Of a stretch of DNA of 64,000 nucleotides, positions 26,123 to 32,985 are shown piece by piece (positions within the stretch are counted from its first letter, which is position 1; the number at the start of each line of letters is the position of its first letter). The position numbers and the translations under genes were made by a program. The stretch is taken from the NCBI GenBank assembly GCA_964457365.1, contig CAYWFP010000008.1, forward strand, positions 1-64,000. Direction: 5' to 3'. The notes beneath the pieces are model-generated. The model was not told the origin of the DNA. It did not search any database and saw only the letters and a program-made list of their open reading frames with translations. The stretch comes from CAYWFP01 sp964457365. Its GTDB lineage: Bacteria > Planctomycetota > SZUA-567.

Positions 26123-26208
26123 TTAGTGAATAGGCGGCCTGCCCCGGCGACGGCGGCCGGCTCGCCGCGCATCATCCGCCACCCGACCCGAAAGGATGCC
26201 GCCCGACG

Positions 26209-27477
26209 ATGATCACCTCCGAGATGCAGGCGCCCGCGGTGACGCCGGAGAACCGCCTCGACTTTCCGCCCGGCTTCTTCTGGGGCTGCGCCACCAGCCC
26301 GACCCAGGTCGAGGGCGACACGGTCAACGAGTACGCGGGCTTCCGCGCCCGCGACGGCTCGAACCCGGACATGGGGCCGGCCCACCTGCGGCGTTACCGC
26401 TACGACTTCAAGTGCCTCAAGAGCCTGAACATGAAAGCCTACCGCCTCGGCTTCGACTGGGGGCGGCTGCAGCCGGGGCCGATGGCCGAGCTCGACCGCG
26501 ACGCACTGCTGCGGTATCTGGAGATGCTCGCGGAGCTGCGCAGCCACGGCATCGAGCCGTTCCTGACGCTCTTCCACTTCGCCTGCCCGCGCTGGCTGGC
26601 CGCTCTGGGCGGCTGGCTGCACCCGGAGAGCCCGGCCTGGTTCGCCGATTTCGCCGCCAGGCTGGCGCGTTTCACCGACGGTGAGGTGCGCTACTGGGTG
26701 ACGATGAACGAGCCGGTCGGGTATGCCGCGCTTGCCTACGTCTTCGGCCAGTTCCTTCCCGGGCGGCGCTGGCGCTACGGCCAGTACGCCACCGCGCTGG
26801 GAAACCTGCAACTGGCGCACGCGCGCGCCTACGACGCCATCAAGGCGCAGAGCCCCGAGGCGCAGATCGGCATCGCCAAGCATATCAAGGAGTTCATGCC
26901 GCTGCGGGCGTGGCATCCGCTCGACCGCCTGGGAAGCTGGCTGGCGTTGCGGCGCTTCCACCACGACGGGCTGCGACGCTTCGTGCAAGCGCCGAGCCGG
27001 TCGGACTTCATCGGCGTCAACTACTACGGCCGCCTGCGCACCTGCGGACTGACCGGGTTCAGCCCTGCCTGCGGCTCCTCCCGGGCGGACCTGGCGCGCT
27101 ACGGCGCCGACTGCGACGACATGTGGGAACAGAACCCCGACTACCTGCTGCCGGCGCTGCGGGAGGTGTACCGCCAGTACCACCTGCCGCTCTTTGTCAC
27201 CGAGAACGGCGTGGCCACCGACAACGAGCAACTCCGCCTGCGGCTGCTGCGCGCACACCTGCTCAAGTGCCACGAGGCCGTCGGCTACGGCATCGATCTC
27301 CGGGGCTTCTTCTACTGGTCGCTGATGGACAACTTCGAATGGATCGAGGGGCTGGGAAAACGATTCGGCCTGATGGCCGTCGACTTCGGCGACGACAACC
27401 GCCGGCGCGACCTGCGGCGGACCGCCTGCGTCTACGGGGAGATCGCCAAGAACAACGGCTTCCTGCCGGCAACGTGA
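26209..27477 (+). CDS. glycoside hydrolase family 1 beta-glycosidase
   Basis: 422 residues, slightly short for GH1 (usually 440-480), and no signal peptide. The acid/base Glu is E168 in WVTMNEPVGY and the nucleophile is E332 in FVTENGVATD. GFFWGCATSPTQVEG, GFDWGRLQPG and FIGVNYYGRL are characteristic GH1 landmarks, and FYWSLMDNFEW closes the barrel. It hydrolyses beta-linked gluco-, galacto- or related glycosides in the cytoplasm. The length is spread normally across the fold, so I see no truncation. AAAGGA lies 12 bases before the ATG. Confidence 0.9.
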   Translation: MITSEMQAPAVTPENRLDFPPGFFWGCATSPTQVEGDTVNEYAGFRARDGSNPDMGPAHLRRYRYDFKCLKSLNMKAYRLGFDWGRLQPGPMAELDRDALLRYLEMLAELRSHGIEPFLTLFHFACPRWLAALGGWLHPESPAWFADFAARLARFTDGEVRYWVTMNEPVGYAALAYVFGQFLPGRRWRYGQYATALGNLQLAHARAYDAIKAQSPEAQIGIAKHIKEFMPLRAWHPLDRLGSWLALRRFHHDGLRRFVQAPSRSDFIGVNYYGRLRTCGLTGFSPACGSSRADLARYGADCDDMWEQNPDYLLPALREVYRQYHLPLFVTENGVATDNEQLRLRLLRAHLLKCHEAVGYGIDLRGFFYWSLMDNFEWIEGLGKRFGLMAVDFGDDNRRRDLRRTACVYGEIAKNNGFLPAT

Positions 27478-27495
27478 ACGAAACGGAGGTGAATC

Positions 27496-28554
27496 ATGGC
27501 ACGCGCACACCGCTTTCGGTGCGCTCTCGTCCTGCTCGCCATCGCGCTTGCGGCTGGGGCCGCCGCGGGTGAAACGCCCGCGGAAACGGCACAACCCGCC
27601 CAGGCGCAGGCGCCCGCGCTGAGCGACGACAAGAACCTCTTCGAGAAAGGACTCGAGAGCCTGCTGCGGGAAGGCGATCCGGGCACGCGCGACGCGAACG
27701 AATTCAAGCGGAAGCTGCAACAGAAGCTCGGCCCCCACTTCACCCCGGCGCTGGTCAAGCGCCTTATCGACCACGCCGACATCCTGCTGGGGCTGATGGC
27801 CATGCGCGTGGAACTGCAGGCGCGCGAGAAGGAACTCGACGCACGCATCAAGAAGCTCGAACCCGATCTATTCGATACCAAGAAGATCCCCGGCACCAAG
27901 AAACGCATCACCTGTCCCACCTGCAAAGGAAATAAACACAACTGCACCACCTGCTGGGGCAAGGGCTATATCGTCAAGCGCACCCACGCCAAGACCCTGC
28001 AGATCCGCAACAAGAAGGTGAGCGACCAGATCTTCGCCTGCGAACACGAGCAGACCACCATCAAGCGCGTGCAGGAGCAGATGCAGGCGCTCATCCCCAA
28101 ACTCGCCAAATTTCTCGCCCACACCGACCTCTCGCTGCAGGGCCAGGAGGGGATGGTCGAACTGATGGGCATGGCCGCGCGCGGGCAGAACATCAGCTTC
28201 ATGGAGATCCTGCGCCGGCGCGGCGTCGACGCCAACTGCCGCGACGGGGACGAGCAGACGCCGCTGCACATCGCCGCGCTGGAGGATCGCATCGAGGCGG
28301 CCAAGTGGCTGCTCGGCAAGGGCGCCGAGATCGACGCCCAGGACGATCAGGAGCAGACGCCCTTGTACCTGGCCGCCAAGAAGGGGCACCGCCGCATGGT
28401 CAAGCTGCTGCTGGACCGCGGCGCGGACAAGGAGATCAAGGACCGGCGCAACCGGACCCCCGCGCGCATCGCCCAGCGCTACAAGCACGTCAATGCACTC
28501 GAACACCTCGACCCGGAGGAAGCGAAGAAGATCAAGGAACGGCAGAAGAAGTAA
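27496..28554 (+). CDS. secreted zinc-ribbon/ankyrin-repeat protein
   Basis: 352 residues. A signal peptide (about 1-25, ending AAAG) is followed by an Ala/Pro/Gln linker and a helical region. A DnaJ-like CxxC pair follows (CPTCKGNKHNCTTCWGKG, about 139-156), then a coiled stretch. Ankyrin repeats run from about 235 (GDEQTPLHIAALEDRIEAAKWLLGKG, EQTPLYLAAKKGHRRMVKLLLDRG, RNRTPARIAQRYKHVNALEHL). It probably acts as a periplasmic binding scaffold. It begins 18 bases after the GH1 stop and GGAGGTG precedes the ATG. The function is unknown. Confidence 0.75.
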   Translation: MARAHRFRCALVLLAIALAAGAAAGETPAETAQPAQAQAPALSDDKNLFEKGLESLLREGDPGTRDANEFKRKLQQKLGPHFTPALVKRLIDHADILLGLMAMRVELQAREKELDARIKKLEPDLFDTKKIPGTKKRITCPTCKGNKHNCTTCWGKGYIVKRTHAKTLQIRNKKVSDQIFACEHEQTTIKRVQEQMQALIPKLAKFLAHTDLSLQGQEGMVELMGMAARGQNISFMEILRRRGVDANCRDGDEQTPLHIAALEDRIEAAKWLLGKGAEIDAQDDQEQTPLYLAAKKGHRRMVKLLLDRGADKEIKDRRNRTPARIAQRYKHVNALEHLDPEEAKKIKERQKK

Positions 28555-28567
28555 CCGGGGATCCGCC

Positions 28568-28723
28568 ATGGCCGACTCGCTCCGCCCACCGCCGTCGTGC
28601 CCGCAACGAAAGTTCCGCCGATGGTGGCGACTTCGCCCCTTCGACGCGGCGGCGCTGGTCTTCTTCCTGGTCCTGCTGTTGAACGTCCTGATCGTCGCGG
28701 CGCTGTGGCACTGGACATGGTGA
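28568..28723 (+). CDS. small single-span membrane protein
   Basis: 51 residues: a basic N-terminus (CPQRKFRRWWRLRPFD) followed by one membrane helix (AAALVFFLVLLLNVLIVAALW) and a short WHWTW end at a TGA stop. CGGGG lies upstream of the ATG, 13 bases after the ankyrin gene. The reading frame remains open and hydrophobic beyond the stop (next entry). Confidence 0.5.
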   Translation: MADSLRPPPSCPQRKFRRWWRLRPFDAAALVFFLVLLLNVLIVAALWHWTW

Positions 28724-28888
28724 CCCTGGCCGACCGACTTTTTCGCCGCCGACGCGGGCGAGCAGTCCCGCCGCTGCCTCTTGCGGCTTTTCTGCTCGTG
28801 CGTTCTGCTGCCGATCCTCTGGGGCTGCCAGTTCTGGATCGGGCGCATCATGCTCTGGCGCGCGTGGCGGAGTTGGCGGGAGAAGTGA
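28724..28888 (+). pseudogene. in-frame continuation beyond the TGA of the small membrane protein
   Basis: Immediately after the TGA at 28721 the same frame runs another 54 codons. It encodes a second hydrophobic segment (CLLRLFCSCVLLPILWGCQFW) and a basic end (RIMLWRAWRSWREK) before TGA 28886. The stop is one base from TGG, and the flanking residues are HWTW and PWPTDFF, so a Trp-to-stop change in a two-helix protein of about 106 residues is plausible. No start codon with a ribosome site is seen for the second half alone. Confidence 0.35.
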
Positions 28889-28971
28889 GAACAGGGCGGG
28901 GTCGCGCATGGTTATCCCGAGAAACGAAGCAGGAGCGACGCATCAGCGCCCGTGTTTCGTGGCCGGAGCCC

Positions 28972-30411
28972 CTATCCTTCCCCCTTGAATGCCTCCTTGC
29001 GCAGGCCGAAGCGGCGCATCTTGGCGTACAAGGAGCGCGGGTCGATCCCCGCGCGCGCTGCGGTCTCGCCGATGCGCCCTCTCGTCTCTTCCAGCAGATG
29101 CTGCAGGTAGACGCGCTCGACCGTGTCGACCGCGAGTTGTCGCACCTCCTTGAGCGGGCGCTCCGCCCAGCTCGCGGGCAGCGCCGGTTTCTCCGAATCG
29201 GCGGCGAAGAGATCCGGCCCGGCCTCGACCACGCGACCGCCGGCGATCATCGCCGGGAGCTCGCGCAGCGTGATGGTGTCGCCTTCGCAGAGCAGCATCG
29301 CCCGCTCGATGACGTTGATCAGCTCGCGCACGTTGCCCGGCCAGTCGTAGCGCATCAGCGCTTCGAGCGCCTCGGGGGCGACGGCCTCGCCGCTGGCGGC
29401 GATGCGCGCGCCGAGATAGGCGAGATAGCTCTCCACCAGTTCGGGAACGTCTTCCCGACGTTCGCGCAAGGGCGGGATGGTCAGCGTCACCACGCTGAGG
29501 CGGTAATACAGGTCCCGGCGGAAACGCTGCGCGGCGACCTCCTCATCGAGGTCGCGATTGGTCGCGGCCATGACGCGGACGTCCACGGGGATGGCCTGCT
29601 CGCCGCCGAGGCGCCGGATCTCCTTCTCCTGCAGCGCCCGCAGCAGCTTGACCTGCAGGTGCAGCGGCATCTCCCCGATCTCGTCGAGGAAGATCGTCCC
29701 GCCGTGGGCCAGTTCGAACGCGCCGCGGCGCGAGCGTGAAGCGCCGGTGAAGGCGCCCTCCTCGTGACCGTAAAGCTCGGTCTCGAGCAGGCTCTCGGGC
29801 AGCGCGCCGCAGTTGATGGCGATGAACGGGCCGTCGCCGCGCGGGCTCTCGCCGTGGACGGCGCGCGCGAGGCGCTCCTTGCCGACGCCGGTCTCCCCTT
29901 GGATCAGCAGGGCCACGTCGCTGGGGATGATGCGGTAGACCATCTCCATAAACGCCTGCATCACCGGGCTCTGCGATACGAAGTCGGTCAGCCGCGGTTG
30001 CTCCAGCAGCGGCTGCGCCTCGTACGGATGAGTCGTCGCGGCGGGGCGCCTGTCCAGGAGGGCGCCGACCACCTCGTAGATCGCTTCGGCCGGCAACTCC
30101 GCGGAGAGGACCGCCGAGGCGCCGGCGGCCATGTACGCCGCCTGCGCGGCCGGGTCGTCGCGGCTGCACAGCAGCGCCAGCAGCGGCGGCTCGGGGATCT
30201 GGGCGATAAAGCCTACGTTCTCGAACTTCGGCTCCGGCAGCAACTCCTCGCTCAGAACGATCAGGTCCCACGTCTTGCGACCGAGCCGCTCCCACAGGCG
30301 TTTGCTCAAGCGCACGCCCGAGACCATGGTCCCCGGCCGCAGGCTGAGCATGTCGCGCAACCGCTTGCGTTGCGCCGCATCGTCGATGGCAAGAATCACC
30401 TGAGCGAGCAT
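28972..30411 (-). CDS. sigma-54-dependent transcriptional activator with a degenerate receiver domain
   Basis: 479 residues. Residues 1-120 have a receiver-like fold but lack the phosphorylation Asp (WDLIVLSEEL has Ser there) and the conserved Lys. The AAA+ domain (about 145-380) is intact: Walker A GETGVGKE, sigma-54 contact EGAFTGA, Walker B GGTIFLDEIGEMP, and the DWPGNVREL segment. A Fis-type helix-turn-helix ends the protein (RIGETAARAGIDPRSLYAKM). It would activate sigma-54 promoters without classical phosphorylation. Targets are unknown; no sigma-54 promoter or partner kinase was found nearby. Confidence 0.88.
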   Translation of the reverse strand: MLAQVILAIDDAAQRKRLRDMLSLRPGTMVSGVRLSKRLWERLGRKTWDLIVLSEELLPEPKFENVGFIAQIPEPPLLALLCSRDDPAAQAAYMAAGASAVLSAELPAEAIYEVVGALLDRRPAATTHPYEAQPLLEQPRLTDFVSQSPVMQAFMEMVYRIIPSDVALLIQGETGVGKERLARAVHGESPRGDGPFIAINCGALPESLLETELYGHEEGAFTGASRSRRGAFELAHGGTIFLDEIGEMPLHLQVKLLRALQEKEIRRLGGEQAIPVDVRVMAATNRDLDEEVAAQRFRRDLYYRLSVVTLTIPPLRERREDVPELVESYLAYLGARIAASGEAVAPEALEALMRYDWPGNVRELINVIERAMLLCEGDTITLRELPAMIAGGRVVEAGPDLFAADSEKPALPASWAERPLKEVRQLAVDTVERVYLQHLLEETRGRIGETAARAGIDPRSLYAKMRRFGLRKEAFKGEG

Positions 30412-30446
30412 TTCGGCAACAAACCCCCGATAATCTGTTTTCGGTA

Positions 30447-30475
30447 ATTATAGCCCGCTTTTTATCGGCAGTCAA
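30447..30475 (-). promoter_or_regulatory. strong sigma70-type promoter of the sigma-54 activator gene
   Basis: On the minus strand TTGACT (30475-30470), 17 bases, then consensus TATAAT (30452-30447), 35 bases from the ATG. It is one of the best promoter matches in the window. Confidence 0.75.
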
Positions 30476-30545
30476 TGCCCGATTCGGTCGCTCCAAGCCG
30501 CAAGGAAATTTATCGCCCCTGCTAATCCTTGCATAAAAAGGAGTT

Positions 30546-30632
30546 ATGGTTTTGGTGAAAAATTTTACGGGAGTGGCCTTGTTTTTGGTTTTGTTCCGCC
30601 AGCAGCAGCTGCTTGGAATCTGGGGACCATAA
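30546..30632 (+). CDS. possible hydrophobic micropeptide
   Basis: A 28-codon frame (VKNFTGVALFLVLFRQQQ in the middle) begins at ATG 30546. A TTG at 30552 sits 8 bases after GGAG and would be the better-spaced start. It lies in the low-G+C gap before the Lys-rich ORF. The evidence is only a ribosome-site-like sequence and hydrophobic content. Confidence 0.25.
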   Translation: MVLVKNFTGVALFLVLFRQQQLLGIWGP

Positions 30633-30661
30633 CCAAATATGCCTTTTCTCAGGAGAACGCA

Positions 30662-30775
30662 ATGGCTGGCAAGAAGAAACCGGCTACACAGAAGCCGGCG
30701 AAGCAATCGTCTGGCGACAAATCCTGCGGCGCTCGCAACAGGCCTGCCAAGGCCCATGCCCGCGCCAAGGGGTAA
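30662..30775 (+). CDS. very small Lys/Arg-rich basic protein
   Basis: 37 residues (starts MAGKKKPATQKPAKQSS, ends KAHARAKG), strongly basic, with one Cys. AGGAG is placed 6 bases before the ATG, an ideal ribosome site. The composition resembles a disordered nucleic-acid-binding tail. No family is recognised. Confidence 0.5.
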   Translation: MAGKKKPATQKPAKQSSGDKSCGARNRPAKAHARAKG

Positions 30776-30780
30776 GACGC

Positions 30781-30855
30781 ATGGACTGGAAGGATAGCGG
30801 GCTGCTCGCGGAATTGATCCCGGACGCGGTCGCGATCGTGCTTCTGGTCGGTTAA
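30781..30855 (+). CDS. possible 24-residue acidic/hydrophobic peptide
   Basis: A frame of 24 codons (MDWKDSGLLAELIPDAVAIVLLVG) starts 5 bases after the basic micro-ORF, with AAGGGG 8 bases upstream of the ATG. An acidic start and a hydrophobic end suggest membrane association. It is too short for certainty. Confidence 0.35.
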   Translation: MDWKDSGLLAELIPDAVAIVLLVG

Positions 30856-30910
30856 TTCTGAAACGCTGACAAGCCGGGGCGCGTATAGCGGCCCGTAGGG
30901 AGAACGCAAA

Positions 30911-31258
30911 ATGGCATTCCGTACTGTCCTGGCCCTGATCGTGCTCGTACTGCTCGCCGTGCAGTCGAGCGATGCCGGCGAGGCGAAGGGCAAGCCCGTC
31001 AAGATCGTCGGCGAAGTCGAGGTCTTCTTCCTGGACGACGAGGCCACGGAGATCGATGAGGCGGTCCTGGTGACCGAGGACGAGAACGAGATCATCATCA
31101 AACTCGACGAGATCGGCAAAAAGCTGATCAAGGAAATGCGCGGCAAGAAGGTCGAGGTCGAGGGTCTGCTCGAGGAGAAGACCGAGGGCGAAGGCGAGGA
31201 CGAGGTGACGCTGCGCTATATCACGGTCAAGAAGTACAAGGAACACAAGACGAAATAG
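30911..31258 (+). CDS. secreted acidic OB-fold-like protein
   Basis: 115 residues. A signal peptide (MAFRTVLALIVLVLLAVQSSDAG) is followed by about 90 residues rich in Glu, Lys and Val that alternate as beta strands (VKIVGEVEVFFLDDEATEIDEAV, KKVEVEGLLEEKTEGEGEDEVTLRYITVKKY). The pattern is like small periplasmic OB-fold (BOF-type) proteins, which bind ligands or metals. AGGGAG precedes the ATG. Family assignment is by pattern only. Confidence 0.6.
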   Translation: MAFRTVLALIVLVLLAVQSSDAGEAKGKPVKIVGEVEVFFLDDEATEIDEAVLVTEDENEIIIKLDEIGKKLIKEMRGKKVEVEGLLEEKTEGEGEDEVTLRYITVKKYKEHKTK

Positions 31259-31267
31259 GCGGCGGTC

Positions 31268-31298
31268 GGGAGCCCGGGGCGGCGTGCCCCGGGTTCCC
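31268..31298 (+). promoter_or_regulatory. very stable intercistronic hairpin
   Basis: A 13-bp stem (GGGAGCCCGGGGC with GCCCCGGGTTCCC, one G-T pair) and a 5-base loop lie between the secreted-protein gene and the UPF0316 gene. There is no T tract, so it is more likely an mRNA stabiliser or an expression-level separator than a terminator. Confidence 0.55.
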
Positions 31299-31313
31299 GC
31301 CCGAGGAGACGTC

Positions 31314-31928
31314 ATGAGCGACTTCATCCTGAACGGCGACTGGTACGGCTGGGTGCTGATCCCGGCGCTGATCTTCGCCTCGCGCATCGTCGACGTCAGC
31401 CTCGGGACGATGCGCGTCATCAGCGTTTCGCGCGGCGCGGCGCTGCTGGGCATGGTCTTCGGCTTCTTCGAGATCCTGGTCTGGCTGCTGGCCATGCGCG
31501 CGATCTTCCAGCGGCTGGACAACCCGTGGTACATGCTCGCCTACTGCGGCGGTTTCAGCGCCGGCAATTACGTCGGCGTCTGGCTGGAGGGCAAGCTCGC
31601 CATCGGAAAGGTGGTCGTCCAGACCGTCACCGCGCAGGACCCGACCGCGCTGGTCGCGCGCCTGCGCGAGCAGGGCTTCGGCGTCACCACCGTCGCCGGT
31701 CAGGGCGCGCAGGGGCCGGTACACGTGATCTACACCGTCATCGGGCGCGGGCGACTCGAGTCGGTGCTGGCGCAGATCCGCGCCTTCAGCCCCAAGGTTT
31801 TCTACACCATCGAGGACATCCGCGTCTCGCGCGACGGGGTCCACCCGCTGGCGGCCTGGAACTTTCCGCGACCGGCGCTGATCGGCATCCCCAAGGGCGC
31901 CCGACGGGGGAAGGGAGCGTGCCGGTGA
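31314..31928 (+). CDS. UPF0316 membrane protein (DUF5698/DUF2179)
   Basis: 204 residues. Three N-terminal membrane helices contain the family phrases FASRIVDVSLGTMRVISVSRG and GFFEILVWLLAM. A cytoplasmic DUF2179-like domain follows (AQDPTALVARLREQGFGVTTV, ESVLAQIRAFSPKVFYTIED). The family is widespread; the DUF2179 part resembles small-ligand-binding modules, but no reaction is known. GAGGAG is 5 bases before the ATG. The stop overlaps the start of the next gene as GTGA. Confidence 0.85.
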   Translation: MSDFILNGDWYGWVLIPALIFASRIVDVSLGTMRVISVSRGAALLGMVFGFFEILVWLLAMRAIFQRLDNPWYMLAYCGGFSAGNYVGVWLEGKLAIGKVVVQTVTAQDPTALVARLREQGFGVTTVAGQGAQGPVHVIYTVIGRGRLESVLAQIRAFSPKVFYTIEDIRVSRDGVHPLAAWNFPRPALIGIPKGARRGKGACR

Positions 31929-32968
31929 CCGTGGAGTCCGTCCGCAAGGTCAAGAGCGGCTACATCTTCCCCAGCGCGGCCTTCACCATCGGCCGGCGAC
32001 ACGTGGCGACCCGCCGCCCGCTCGAACGGCCGCCGCGCGCGGGAGACGTGGTCTACGGCACGGTGGTGCACAAGGGCCAGCACGCGAGCCTGGAGAACAA
32101 GGAAGGCCGTATCCACACCATCGACGACGGCTCCAAGGCGCTCTTCGTCTACGGCAGCCGCTACGCCCCCGACGCCTTCGAGGGCGTGGTGCCCGAGAGC
32201 TTCGAGCGCGAGGCGGACCTGCTGGCGCGCTCGGGCATCGTCGGCAAGCTGCTGTGCAAGAACACCAACGCGCTCGACTGCACCCGCGTCAAGGTTTACG
32301 GTGTCGTCTGCGACCGGCAGGGCGAGCCGGTCAACACCCTCGACTACCCCCTCCTGCAGCGCATCGATACGCCCCTGCCGGAGAAGAGCCGCGCCAAGCT
32401 GATCCTCTGCGTCGGCTCGGCGATGAACAGCGGCAAGAGCCTCGCCGCGGCGATGTGCTGCTGGGCGCTCAGCAACATGGGCCACCGCGTCAACGCCAGC
32501 AAGGTCACCGGCACCGCGAGCCTCAAGGACATCCTCCTGATGGAGGACTCCGGCGCCGAGCACGTCGCCGATTTCACCCACTTCGGCCACCCCTCGACCT
32601 ACCAGCTCGAGGAGGCGGATCTGCTGGGCATCTTCCGCGGCCTCGACGCCAAGTTCGGCGGCGCGCCGAAGAGTTACTGGGTGGTCGAGTTCGCCGACGG
32701 CATCCTGCAACCGGAGACGGCGATGCTGCTGCGCTCGCCCGAAGTGCAGCAACGCGTGCACAAGCTGATCTACTGCGCCCGCAACGCCGTCGACGCCATC
32801 GGCGGATTGAACCTGATGGAGGAGCGTTTCGGCCGCAAGCCCGACGCCTTGAGCGGCTTCTTCGCCAGTTCTCCCCTGGCCCTGCGCGAGGTGCGCGGCT
32901 ACACCGACGTGCCCTTCTTCGACAACGTCAAGCGCGACCTGGAAGCGATGGCCCGCGCGCTGGTGTAG
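31925..32968 (+). CDS. P-loop NTPase of unknown function
   Basis: About 347 residues starting at GTG 31925, which follows AAGGGAG by 7 bases. Residues 1-150 form a beta-rich domain (PPRAGDVVYGTVVHKGQHASLENKEGR...). The nucleotide-binding part has an atypical P-loop GSAMNSGKS (164-172). It continues through VNASKVTGTASLKDIL and WVVEFADGILQPET, layouts that recall the BioD/MobB/DUF1611 class of SIMIBI NTPases. It is translationally coupled to the UPF0316 membrane protein. Partner function is unknown. Confidence 0.7.
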   Translation: MTVESVRKVKSGYIFPSAAFTIGRRHVATRRPLERPPRAGDVVYGTVVHKGQHASLENKEGRIHTIDDGSKALFVYGSRYAPDAFEGVVPESFEREADLLARSGIVGKLLCKNTNALDCTRVKVYGVVCDRQGEPVNTLDYPLLQRIDTPLPEKSRAKLILCVGSAMNSGKSLAAAMCCWALSNMGHRVNASKVTGTASLKDILLMEDSGAEHVADFTHFGHPSTYQLEEADLLGIFRGLDAKFGGAPKSYWVVEFADGILQPETAMLLRSPEVQQRVHKLIYCARNAVDAIGGLNLMEERFGRKPDALSGFFASSPLALREVRGYTDVPFFDNVKRDLEAMARALV

Positions 32969-32985
32969 CGCCTCTCGCCCGACGC

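Noticed and set aside
30412..30660. Possible sigma-54 promoter for the small ORFs beside the sigma-54 activator
   Set aside because: TGGCCTTG occurs, but the matching TTGC at the right spacing is missing.
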